Shown here: positions 1 through 5,149 of the stretch, one piece after another
How positions within the stretch are numbered: the first letter of the stretch is position 1
Layout of the letters: each line of letters starts with the position of its first letter
Assembly: GCA_030632525.1 (NCBI GenBank)
Contig: DAOVUP010000108.1
Coordinates: forward strand, 1-6,190
DNA from: Desulfobacteraceae bacterium
GTDB lineage: Bacteria > Desulfobacterota > DSM-4660 > Desulfatiglandales > Desulfatiglandaceae
Length of the DNA: 6,190 bases
Direction: 5' to 3'
The notes under the pieces: generated by a model
Told to the model about the DNA's origin: nothing
The model's database searches: none
The model's input: the letters and a program-made list of their open reading frames with translations, nothing else
Translations under genes and position numbers: made by a program

Positions 1-2
1 AC

Positions 3-179
3 GCCGATACCGACGAAGTGAAGATCTGGGCTACACCGGGCCCTGTCGGTTCGTTCGCCTTTCGTGAGAAGGGCGGGATAGTGGGCGGAACCGACTCCGG
101 GTTCTGCTGGATCGATCTCGACAACAGGATACCTGATTTGGTTACTCAATTTATAGTAATAAGGACTGAAAAGGGGTAA
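3..179 (+). pseudogene. SMP-30/gluconolactonase-like fragment, truncated at its 3' end
   Basis: An open frame enters from the left edge and ends at TAA 177-179, giving 58 residues. The stretch VKIWATPGPVGSFAFREKGG, followed by a Gly-Phe-x-Trp-Ile-Asp-Leu-Asp segment, matches the early propeller region of SMP-30/gluconolactonase/LRE proteins (typically W-x-P-x-PVGS-x-A-x-RE-x-GG, then GF-x-x-x-D-L-D). Those enzymes are six-bladed beta-propeller, metal-dependent lactonases or esterases of roughly 290-300 residues, and this segment normally lies in the first third. About 200 residues carrying the Asn and Asp metal ligands should follow, but the frame stops 19 residues after the match and I find no continuation in the other plus frames. 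I infer a truncated, probably inactive remnant, or the end of an unusual short protein. The family match is fairly sure; pseudogene status is less so because the upstream part is not visible. Confidence 0.6.
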
Positions 180-284
180 ATAATGTTTATTCCTGGGATT
201 ATAACCCTCTTCTTCCCCCGCTCAAAGTCCGGGGTCTTCGAATTGATTTTGACCAAAATTCTCCATTTTAAGGGCCGATTTTTC

Positions 285-313
285 TTGACTCGAAGAACTT
301 TTTATCATTCAAT
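285..313 (+). promoter_or_regulatory. Candidate sigma70-type promoter for the LuxR-type regulator
   Basis: TTGACT (285-290, 5 of 6 to the -35 consensus) is followed after exactly 17 bp by TTCAAT (308-313, 4 of 6 to the -10 consensus). Transcription would start near 320 and give a leader of about 190 nt that includes the hairpin at 394-428. The -10 box is poor, so this is only a candidate; it would fit an activator-dependent or weak promoter. Confidence 0.35.
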
Positions 314-393
314 CAACCCAGGATTTACCCCAATCATCAAACCTCTTTTTAGAGTTCGTTTCATGCAAATACAGCTCAAATTATGTGTTCTTC

Positions 394-428
394 ACTTCTG
401 ACAGGATATGATCTGTTCTGTCAGGAGT
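394..428 (+). promoter_or_regulatory. Long imperfect hairpin / inverted repeat in the regulator leader
   Basis: Positions 394-404 (ACTTCTGACAG) pair with 418-428 (CTGTCAGGAGT) over 11 positions with one G-U pair. The core CTGACAG/CTGTCAG (398-404, 418-424) is perfect. Inside it, 405-408 can pair with 414-417 with two more G-U pairs, leaving a 5-nt loop. No T-run follows, so it is not a standard terminator. It may be an RNA structure in the leader or, as DNA, a dyad operator about 100 bp before the regulator's ATG. Confidence 0.5.
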
Positions 429-513
429 AGGGTGCTCTGGCTGAGAGACATTCCCGGCGAGAAAGACCTTTTGAGTATAGGTATTATCCGGTTATGGTCA
501 CTATCATCCGAAA

Positions 514-1575
514 ATGGAAAACGAGCTTTCAAATCTAAATGCAGGTGAATTAAAGCTTCTGTTCTCGATCCTTGAAAAGCTCTCGAGGAGTCACGATCAA
601 GATATCCTCCGAAAATACATTTCCGAGGACTTGTTGTGTCTTCTTGAAGCAGATTTTCTCGCTTCCTTCATATGGAATCAAGACCGGCAGGTTTTCGAGG
701 AGGTAATTTTCCTCAACATGAGTCCTGCCAATATCCGCCGTTACGATAGCTATTACCGGTCTTGTGATCCCATAACGCCATTGCTACAAAAACGAAGGCG
801 GGCGACCCTGGTCTGTGAAGTTATGCCACAGAGGGAACTGGAAAAAACAGAATTTTTTAATGATTTTCTGATGAAAGATGGCCTTCATCACGGAATAAAC
901 CTCTACGCCTATGACGGTGATTTGAACATAGGTGATTTACGGATCTGGAGAGCAAAGAACAGACCCGATTTTGGGAAACGTGAGGCTGCTCTTCTGGATT
1001 TTATCCTGCCCTATTTTCGAAACGCCCTACGCAATGCCAGGGCCATTACTGCGGCCAAAGGGATCGCAGGTTTTTGGCAGAAATTGCTTGAAAATACGCA
1101 TGTTGCCTTATTCCTTTTCGATGAGGCAGGCAATCCTGTCTTTCAAAACAGAAGCGCCAGGATGATAGAAGAAAAACTGCCTGATGTGGAGTACGCCTCT
1201 TTCTACAATCACATTCAATCTCTCGCAAAGAGAAAGCTTTTTCGAACAGAATGGGGGCCTTATTTTTTATCCGTTCTTCCTACATTCTCTCGCAATGACG
1301 CACGACCTCTGACAGCTGTCATGGCCACTCAGTCATCCCCGGCAAGAATTAATAAGGATTTTCTCATCAGCAGGTATCATCTAAGCCCCCGCGAGATAGA
1401 GATCTGCTTCCTTGTGTGCAAAGGGCTGACTGATCGAGAAATCGCCTCAGTCCTGGGGATCGCTTTTTCAACCGTTAGAACGCACCTGAAACATATCTTC
1501 ATCAAGATTGATGCCACAAACCGCTCGGAACTCATTTCAATCTTGTTTGAGGAAATAGTCGATATATCCTTCTGA
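514..1575 (+). CDS. LuxR-family transcriptional regulator with an N-terminal sensor region
   Basis: This 353-residue cytoplasmic DNA-binding protein has a C-terminal LuxR/GerE helix-turn-helix at about 291-350. The landmarks are SPREIEI, then the CKGLTDREIASVLGIAFSTV stretch, then RTHLKHIFIKIDATNRSEL, with the family's typical spacing. Residues about 15-175 look like a GAF-type ligand-sensing domain as found in LuxR solos (DPITPLL, then TEFFNDFL and GLHHGINL). Residues about 187-255 resemble a PAS-like module (HVALFLFDEAGNPVFQNRSA). There is no receiver domain and no recognisable acyl-homoserine-lactone domain, so the signal is unknown. ATG 514 is the only reasonable start: a TAG lies in frame at 478-480 and no other start codon intervenes. 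No good Shine-Dalgarno sequence precedes it, which suggests weak translation. The amidase follows in the same direction 180 bp later and is the natural candidate target. Confidence 0.9.
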   Translation: MENELSNLNAGELKLLFSILEKLSRSHDQDILRKYISEDLLCLLEADFLASFIWNQDRQVFEEVIFLNMSPANIRRYDSYYRSCDPITPLLQKRRRATLVCEVMPQRELEKTEFFNDFLMKDGLHHGINLYAYDGDLNIGDLRIWRAKNRPDFGKREAALLDFILPYFRNALRNARAITAAKGIAGFWQKLLENTHVALFLFDEAGNPVFQNRSARMIEEKLPDVEYASFYNHIQSLAKRKLFRTEWGPYFLSVLPTFSRNDARPLTAVMATQSSPARINKDFLISRYHLSPREIEICFLVCKGLTDREIASVLGIAFSTVRTHLKHIFIKIDATNRSELISILFEEIVDISF

Positions 1576-1596
1576 TTTAAACCTCATCTCCTTCAC

Positions 1597-1614
1597 ATCC
1601 CCAAAAATGGGGAT
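1597..1614. promoter_or_regulatory. Perfect dyad ATCCCCAAAAATGGGGAT, possible activator operator
   Basis: A perfect 7-bp inverted repeat (ATCCCCA / TGGGGAT) flanks a 4-nt AAAA centre, 22 bp after the regulator's stop. The sequence after it (ACCCAATTC) has no T-run, so it would be a weak terminator at best. Its centre (1605.5) is about 43 bp upstream of the start expected from the -10-like TTTAAT at 1637-1642, the usual place for a class II activator. It is a plausible site for the adjacent LuxR-type protein; that assignment is inference. Confidence 0.45.
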
Positions 1615-1632
1615 ACCCAATTCAATTTATGC

Positions 1633-1645
1633 ATGATTTAATCAT
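1633..1645. promoter_or_regulatory. Palindrome ATGATTTAATCAT overlapping a -10-like TTTAAT
   Basis: Six-base arms ATGATT and AATCAT surround a single central T. The centre contains TTTAAT (1637-1642), 5 of 6 to the -10 consensus. The matching -35 position (1614-1619, TACCCA) is poor, as expected for an activator-dependent promoter. A repressor on this palindrome would block it. This is a candidate promoter/operator for the amidase, with a leader of about 106 nt. Confidence 0.35.
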
Positions 1646-1667
1646 CGTCATAGGGCGTAAAGGGAGA

Positions 1668-1681
1668 TTTTCTTGAGAAAA
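1668..1681. repeat. Short inverted repeat TTTTCT-TG-AGAAAA
   Basis: Perfect 6-bp arms (1668-1673 and 1676-1681) lie between the regulator and the amidase. The dyad is AT-rich and could occur by chance, but it is one of four perfect dyads in this 180-bp gap. Confidence 0.3.
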
Positions 1682-1691
1682 GAGAGTGGCA

Positions 1692-1708
1692 TTTCCCATT
1701 TCGGGAAA
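1692..1708. repeat. Inverted repeat TTTCCC-N5-GGGAAA
   Basis: Perfect 6-bp arms (1692-1697 and 1703-1708) are separated by ATTTC. The repeat lies about 50 bp before the amidase ATG, inside its probable leader or promoter region. It may be an operator or a small RNA hairpin; nothing in the sequence decides which. Confidence 0.35.
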
Positions 1709-1742
1709 AAACATTTGGATGAGGGATAACAAAACATCAGAA

Positions 1743-1750
1743 GGGAGGGG
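1743..1750 (+). promoter_or_regulatory. Strong ribosome binding site of the amidase
   Basis: GGGAGGGG ends 5 nt before ATG 1756, with its GGGAGG core 7 nt away. This is a strong purine-rich Shine-Dalgarno sequence. It fixes the start at the ATG that also gives a complete Tat signal peptide. Confidence 0.8.
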
Positions 1751-1755
1751 AAGAA

Positions 1756-3336
1756 ATGGACGAAAAAGGAAAAACGATAGATCGCAGGACATTTATCAAG
1801 ACCACCTTGGCAGCAGGAGCAGGATTAGCCTTGACAAGTTCTATGGGTAACCTGGCATGGGGGGCCTCTTCTTCAGAGGATGCCTTGGCGCAGAGTTCAC
1901 TATACGACTTGGCCAAAATGATTCGAAACGGGGAGACAAGTTCCCAGGAACTGGTCAAACTCTATCTTGGGCGTATCCAGCAATTTGGAGGCCGGAAGGG
2001 GATCAACGCCTATATCACCGTCGCTGGGGAAGAAGCGCTCAAGCAGGCAGAACGGCTTGATAATTTAGCAAAACAAAAGAAATTCAAAGGCCCTTTGCAT
2101 GGCATTCCCTTAGCCGTAAAGGATAATCTCGACACCAAGGATATAAGAACAACCGGAGGGTCGAAGATCCTCGCCTCCTGGGTTCCGCCCACGAACGCCC
2201 GTGTGATCGAAAAACTTCAAAAGGCAGGAGCCATTATTTTGGGCAAGACCAATATGCACGAGTTTGCCTTTGGCATCACCACCAACAATCCCTTCTACGG
2301 GCCTACCCGAAATCCATACGATCCCTCAAGAATCCCCGGCGGATCCAGTGGGGGATCAGCAGCAGCTGCCGCCGCTGGTTTCTGTGCGGGCGCCATTGGG
2401 ACCGACACGGGTGGGTCAGTCAGGATACCCGCCTCTCTATGTGGCCTTGTTGGACTAAAGCCCACATTAGGCAGGGTCGGAAGAGGCGGTATGATGTATC
2501 TGTCTTTTACACGCGATGTCATAGGCCCCTTGACCCGCACTGTTATGGATTCTGCAGTGCTTCTGAAGGTGATGGCGGGAAAAGATCCCAGAGACCCGGA
2601 ATCCTCCACAGATCCGGTACCCGACTACATGTCATATGTAAAGGGGGGACTAAAAGGAAAACGATTCGGTGTTCCCAGAAAGTACTTCTTCGAAGGTATT
2701 CATTCAGATACCCGGAAGGTGATAGACGAATCGATTCGTGAGATACAGAATATGGGTGGGGTTGTTAAGGAGGTTGAGGTGAAACATATGGATATTGCAA
2801 CCCCGACCGGCTTTAGCATTGTTCTGGCCGAATGCATCTATCTTATGGAAAACTATCTCAAGGCGTTCAACCCGAAGGCCACTATTGCAGAATATCTCGA
2901 TCAAATGGGTCCTGACGTAAAGGGCGTTTTGGGAAGCCAAATAGGTACACCTGAATCGAAACCCGTACCTGGATATGTTTATGCCAAATCTGTCCGGGAA
3001 GACCGCAACAAGATGATCTCAGGTTTTGAAGAGGCCATGTCGGGTGTTGACGCCTTGCTCCTTCCCACGACTCCTCTCCCAGCCTCCAAGATTGGCGAAG
3101 ACGTGGAAACAGACCTTGAAGGGAAAAAGGTGAATACATTCCTCACATTTATCAAGGACTGCGATCCGGTTAGCGTGGTTGGTTATCCGGCTATTACTGT
3201 GCCTGCAGGCTATAGCAGTACAGGCCTTCCCATTGGCCTCCAGATCGTGGCCAGACCTTTTGAGGAATCTAAACTGCTCCAGATTGCCCACGCATTTGAA
3301 CAGACCACAAAGGTCCGTAAACCCCCAACTCTCTAA
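1756..3336 (+). CDS. Tat-exported amidase-signature family hydrolase
   Basis: This 526-residue enzyme of the amidase signature (AS) family hydrolyses a C-N amide bond, perhaps in an aryl, peptide or acyl amide; the substrate cannot be read from sequence. The Ser-cisSer-Lys triad is intact: Lys122 (AVKDN), cis-Ser197 (GGSSGGS) and nucleophile Ser221 (DTGGSVRIP), with the usual 24-residue Ser-Ser spacing. The N-terminus is a twin-arginine signal: Arg10-Arg11 in DRRTFIK, a hydrophobic stretch at about 17-34, and likely cleavage between residues 36 and 45 (AWG or ALA). It should therefore act folded in the periplasm or cell envelope, unlike the related cytoplasmic GatA. The C-terminal half is complete (DALLLPTTP about 432-440; GYPAITVPAG and LPIGLQIVA near the end). 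It lies 180 bp behind the LuxR-type regulator and ends in its own terminator, so it is probably monocistronic. Confidence 0.92.
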   Translation: MDEKGKTIDRRTFIKTTLAAGAGLALTSSMGNLAWGASSSEDALAQSSLYDLAKMIRNGETSSQELVKLYLGRIQQFGGRKGINAYITVAGEEALKQAERLDNLAKQKKFKGPLHGIPLAVKDNLDTKDIRTTGGSKILASWVPPTNARVIEKLQKAGAIILGKTNMHEFAFGITTNNPFYGPTRNPYDPSRIPGGSSGGSAAAAAAGFCAGAIGTDTGGSVRIPASLCGLVGLKPTLGRVGRGGMMYLSFTRDVIGPLTRTVMDSAVLLKVMAGKDPRDPESSTDPVPDYMSYVKGGLKGKRFGVPRKYFFEGIHSDTRKVIDESIREIQNMGGVVKEVEVKHMDIATPTGFSIVLAECIYLMENYLKAFNPKATIAEYLDQMGPDVKGVLGSQIGTPESKPVPGYVYAKSVREDRNKMISGFEEAMSGVDALLLPTTPLPASKIGEDVETDLEGKKVNTFLTFIKDCDPVSVVGYPAITVPAGYSSTGLPIGLQIVARPFEESKLLQIAHAFEQTTKVRKPPTL

Positions 3337-3341
3337 GAAAT

Positions 3342-3365
3342 AGGCCTGGGTTCCGGCCCAGGCCT
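3342..3365. terminator. Strong hairpin terminator, probably bidirectional
   Basis: AGGCCTGGG (3342-3350) and CCCAGGCCT (3357-3365) form a perfect 9-bp GC-rich stem with a 6-nt loop, 5 bp after the amidase stop. On the plus strand it is followed by CCTTTCATTC, on the minus strand by ATTTCTTAG. Both tails are moderately T-rich, so it can end the amidase transcript and that of the convergent DUF6125-like gene. Confidence 0.75.
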
Positions 3366-3471
3366 CCTTTCATTCACAGTCCGACATAAAACCGCTGAAA
3401 CAATTGTGCGAAAACCGTCCCGTGTCAAATAGGGCGGGTCATATGAGGGGTATCTCAAACTCCCATTCGCA

Positions 3472-3969
3472 CTAGACATCCTTGGGGTGATGATCCGGCG
3501 GACAGACAAGGCATTCCACACGTGCCTCTTCATTGATCACTACCGCCGCTGCCTCGCAAATGGCCAACCCTGCGGGTTTACAGGCTAACTCACCGATTCC
3601 GTCCTCAACCCTTCTCACCTGCTGGTGACAATTGGTCACCTTGATCCTGAATCTATTGTCATCTAAGTCTTCGATTTCATAGTCCGCGTTGGCCCAGATG
3701 GTCGACAAGATCATTGCATCCCTGAGCGACTTGAGATCGTCCTTCAAACCGAACATCTTTCTCAAACGATACATCTGAACCCTTGCATTGGCTGGAAAGC
3801 AGTGGGCATCGGCCTTCACCGCCGCTTCCTCTCCATACTCATTGTTGATATAGAGTATGTAGTTGTTTTGGAGATTCCACCAGTTCTTCTGGAACATATC
3901 AATAAAATCGAGCAATTCGTCTTTTGATAGCCTTGAGAGTTTTTCATTCTGAAAGTTATTCAGTGGCAA
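3472..3969 (-). CDS. DUF6125-like cysteine-rich protein, ended by an in-frame TAG
   Basis: As read to the first stop this is a 165-residue soluble protein resembling DUF6125 proteins of anaerobes (function unproven; some are named after L-2-amino-thiazoline-4-carboxylate hydrolase). Landmarks are LSKDELLDFIDMF (about 15-26), ALGL-like FGLK (73-76), ADYEIEDLDDNRFRIKVTNC (95-114), CKPAG (130-134) and CLVCPPDHHP (153-162). Cys114, Cys130, Cys153, Cys156 and the two His could bind a metal. The start is TTG 3969: AGGAGGA stands 7 nt before it, and upstream ATGs (up to 4068) lie around or before the promoter. The stop is a TAG after Lys-Asp-Val. The frame continues as Cys-Glu-Trp-Glu-Phe and five more residues to TGA (3439-3441), as this family normally ends. 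The TAG replaces an expected Trp; readthrough would give 176 residues. Confidence 0.75.
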   Translation of the reverse strand: MPLNNFQNEKLSRLSKDELLDFIDMFQKNWWNLQNNYILYINNEYGEEAAVKADAHCFPANARVQMYRLRKMFGLKDDLKSLRDAMILSTIWANADYEIEDLDDNRFRIKVTNCHQQVRRVEDGIGELACKPAGLAICEAAAVVINEEARVECLVCPPDHHPKDV

Positions 3970-3976
3970 TGTCCTA

Positions 3977-3983
3977 TCCTCCT
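3977..3983 (-). promoter_or_regulatory. Ribosome binding site that selects the TTG start
   Basis: On the minus strand AGGAGGA is followed 7 nt later by TTG (3969-3967), in frame with the DUF6125-like protein. None of the upstream in-frame ATG codons was seen to have a comparable site. The family-like sequence begins shortly after this TTG. Confidence 0.8.
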
Positions 3984-4035
3984 TTTGGTATTTGTTATCC
4001 CAGCGAGTAATCATGGGCGCGCTGTTGGTCATAGA

Positions 4036-4064
4036 AGAATAGGGTATTTCGCAGCATGCGTCAA
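4036..4064 (-). promoter_or_regulatory. Promoter of the DUF6125-like gene
   Basis: On the minus strand TTGACG (4064-4059, 5 of 6) is followed after exactly 17 bp by TATTCT (4041-4036, 4 of 6). Transcription would start near 4029, leaving about 60 nt before the TTG start. The -35 box lies in the centre of the inverted repeat at 4050-4074. Confidence 0.55.
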
Positions 4065-4074
4065 GCATGCTGCG
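4050..4074. promoter_or_regulatory. 10-bp perfect inverted repeat around the -35 box, likely operator
   Basis: CGCAGCATGC (4050-4059) and GCATGCTGCG (4065-4074) are exact reverse complements separated by 5 bp. The centre carries the TTGAC of the minus-strand -35 box. No T-run follows on either strand, so a terminator is unlikely. The position suggests a repressor-type operator for the DUF6125-like gene; it may also affect the divergent gene, whose -35 box is about 90 bp away. Confidence 0.6.
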
Positions 4075-4160
4075 ATCACCTGGAATTCCGATATAAGGAT
4101 TGAATGAAAAACTGTGTCTCCTGGGAATATAGAACGGAGAAAAGGAGAGGCAAATTATGT

Positions 4161-4189
4161 TTGATTCTTAAGTTATAATATCATATAGT
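4161..4189 (+). promoter_or_regulatory. Promoter of the QueG-like gene
   Basis: TTGATT (4161-4166, 4 of 6) and TATAGT (4184-4189, 5 of 6) are separated by 17 bp. The predicted start near 4196 gives a leader of about 43 nt before ATG 4239 and excludes the upstream in-frame TTG at 4194. An overlapping TATAAT at 4174-4179 lacks a usable -35 box. Confidence 0.5.
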
Positions 4190-4238
4190 TAGCTTGGTCC
4201 CACCCCAAGAAGATACATATTTTGAGGAAAGTAATATA

Positions 4239-5039
4239 ATGGAAGAAATAACAAAAGCGGTAAAGGCATTCACGTTGGAACAGGGAGCTGACGTCGTAGG
4301 AATCGGCTCTGCAGAGGCCATGAACACGGAGGCAAGGAAACTCCAGACCCCAGAGGAAAACCTCCCCGGCGCAAAGGCGGTAGTTTCTTTTGGTATCAGG
4401 ATGCTCAACTCAATTTTTAAGAGCCCTAACATCCGAATTTCTCGGGCCAGTTACGTATACCTTCACCACTCCCTCGATAATATCGCATGGAAGATTGCGG
4501 GCTTTTTGGAAGAAAGAGGGTTTGATGCCATCCCGATCGCCTCTGATGTGCCGGTGGAGATGATGGAAAGAGGAGGATTGCTCGCAGATATTTCCCATCG
4601 CCATGCAGCGGTCCAGGCCGGATTGGGTCGAGTGGGGTTAAGCGGGCATTTTCTCAGCCCCCGCTTTGGGCCCCGGGTTCGCCTTGTAAGCGTAATAACC
4701 ACGGCCCCGCTCACTGCGGATGAACCACTAAAGGATGAGGTGTGTCTGGGAGAGAAATGCAGGAAATGTATTGAATCCTGTCCGGCAAGGGCCATTTCAG
4801 AGGATGGTTTCGAGGCGAAGAAATGCCTTTCTGTGATGCATGAGTACAACCTTTATGGTCTATTGAAGCTCATGGGAAAAGTATTGAACGCCGAGGACCC
4901 GGAGGAGAAAAAGCGCCTCATTTTTGACCGGACCTTCAGTGAAATATACATGAGTCTTCGCTCTGGAGATCCCCCTTTCTGCATAAAATGTGTAGAGGTC
5001 TGTCCTAATGGGCAAGTCAAAACAAAGCTGACGCCGTAA
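4239..5039 (+). CDS. Short QueG (epoxyqueuosine reductase)-like Fe-S protein
   Basis: The 266-residue protein resembles the core of the QueG/COG1600 family. PGAKAVVSFGIRM (43-55) and AGLGRVGLSGHFLSPRFGPRVRLVSVI (127-153) match the cofactor-binding region that in QueG holds cobalamin. A two-cluster ferredoxin part follows: Cys169, 174, 177, 181 (C-x4-C-x2-C-x3-CP), Cys196, then Cys248, 251, 255 (C-x2-C-x3-CP). Eight cysteines suffice for two [4Fe-4S] clusters. True QueG is about 350-380 residues with a C-terminal repeat domain for tRNA. That domain is absent here, and the stretch before AGLG is shorter and does not show QueG's usual active-site pattern, so I infer a paralogous redox protein of unknown substrate. 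ATG 4239 is chosen over in-frame TTG 4194 because GAGGAA (4224-4229) precedes it and the promoter lies just upstream. It is divergent from the DUF6125-like gene. Confidence 0.8.
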   Translation: MEEITKAVKAFTLEQGADVVGIGSAEAMNTEARKLQTPEENLPGAKAVVSFGIRMLNSIFKSPNIRISRASYVYLHHSLDNIAWKIAGFLEERGFDAIPIASDVPVEMMERGGLLADISHRHAAVQAGLGRVGLSGHFLSPRFGPRVRLVSVITTAPLTADEPLKDEVCLGEKCRKCIESCPARAISEDGFEAKKCLSVMHEYNLYGLLKLMGKVLNAEDPEEKKRLIFDRTFSEIYMSLRSGDPPFCIKCVEVCPNGQVKTKLTP

Positions 5040-5084
5040 GTACTCTTTGTAGTGGGATAGGAATGCACTCCAGGTGGACTCCTG

Positions 5085-5111
5085 AAAAGAGCTAAATGCA
5101 GCCCTTTTATT
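5085..5111 (+). terminator. Terminator-like hairpin after the QueG-like gene
   Basis: AAAAG (5085-5089) pairs with CTTTT (5104-5108), and GCT (5091-5093) with AGC (5100-5102), around one A-C mismatch and a 6-nt loop. The descending arm runs into ATTT, giving a T-rich tail. The stem is weak in GC but well placed, 45 bp after the stop. Confidence 0.45.
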
Positions 5112-5149
5112 TACCCTTCGGGAGAGCCAATAATACCACATCATAATTT

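Larger units (their letters stand above)
180..513. other. 334-bp stretch without a convincing gene, upstream of the LuxR-type regulator
   Basis: The stretch is visibly AT-rich. A 72-codon frame at 183-401 has an AAGGGG-like ribosome binding site, but its product is a basic, Phe/Leu/Ile-rich sequence resembling no family, so I do not call it. A short GC hairpin (CCCCG 216-220, CGGGG 230-234) is too weak and lacks a T-run, so it is not called as a terminator for the upstream fragment. The rest holds a weak promoter candidate (285-313), a long imperfect hairpin (394-428) and a TPP-riboswitch-like fragment (430-455), each listed separately. The stretch probably contains the regulator's promoter and leader. 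Confidence 0.5.

Noticed and set aside
216..234. CCCCG-N9-CGGGG as a terminator of the lactonase fragment.
   Set aside because: The stem is only 5 bp with a 9-nt loop and no T-run follows.
183..401. A 72-codon plus-strand frame right after the lactonase fragment, with an AAGGGG-like ribosome binding site.
   Set aside because: The product is basic and rich in Phe, Leu and Ile with no recognisable domain, lies in AT-rich leader sequence, and overlaps the promoter and hairpin of the next gene.
441..466. CTGAGAG followed by GAAA considered as a hammerhead ribozyme core.
   Set aside because: The hammerhead core needs CTGANGA; CTGAGAG does not fit, and the supporting stems are not evident.
1686..1703. 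TGGCA-like sequence considered as a sigma54 promoter before the amidase.
   Set aside because: The required GC dinucleotide at the -12 position is absent at the correct spacing.
2295..2609. A 104-codon minus-strand frame inside the amidase.
   Set aside because: It is a shadow of the well-supported amidase frame, with Pro/Ala-rich composition caused by the conserved Gly/Ser-rich region on the other strand.
4142..4171. A strong AAGGAGAGG ribosome binding site before a four-codon frame (Met-Phe-Asp-Ser-stop).
   Set aside because: The better promoter for the downstream gene has its -35 box inside this mini-frame, so it would not be transcribed from it. It has no regulatory codon run; probably chance or a relic.
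4194..4238. TTG 4194 as the start of the QueG-like gene, adding 15 residues.
   Set aside because: No ribosome binding site precedes it, the added residues do not resemble the family, and it lies at or before the predicted transcription start.
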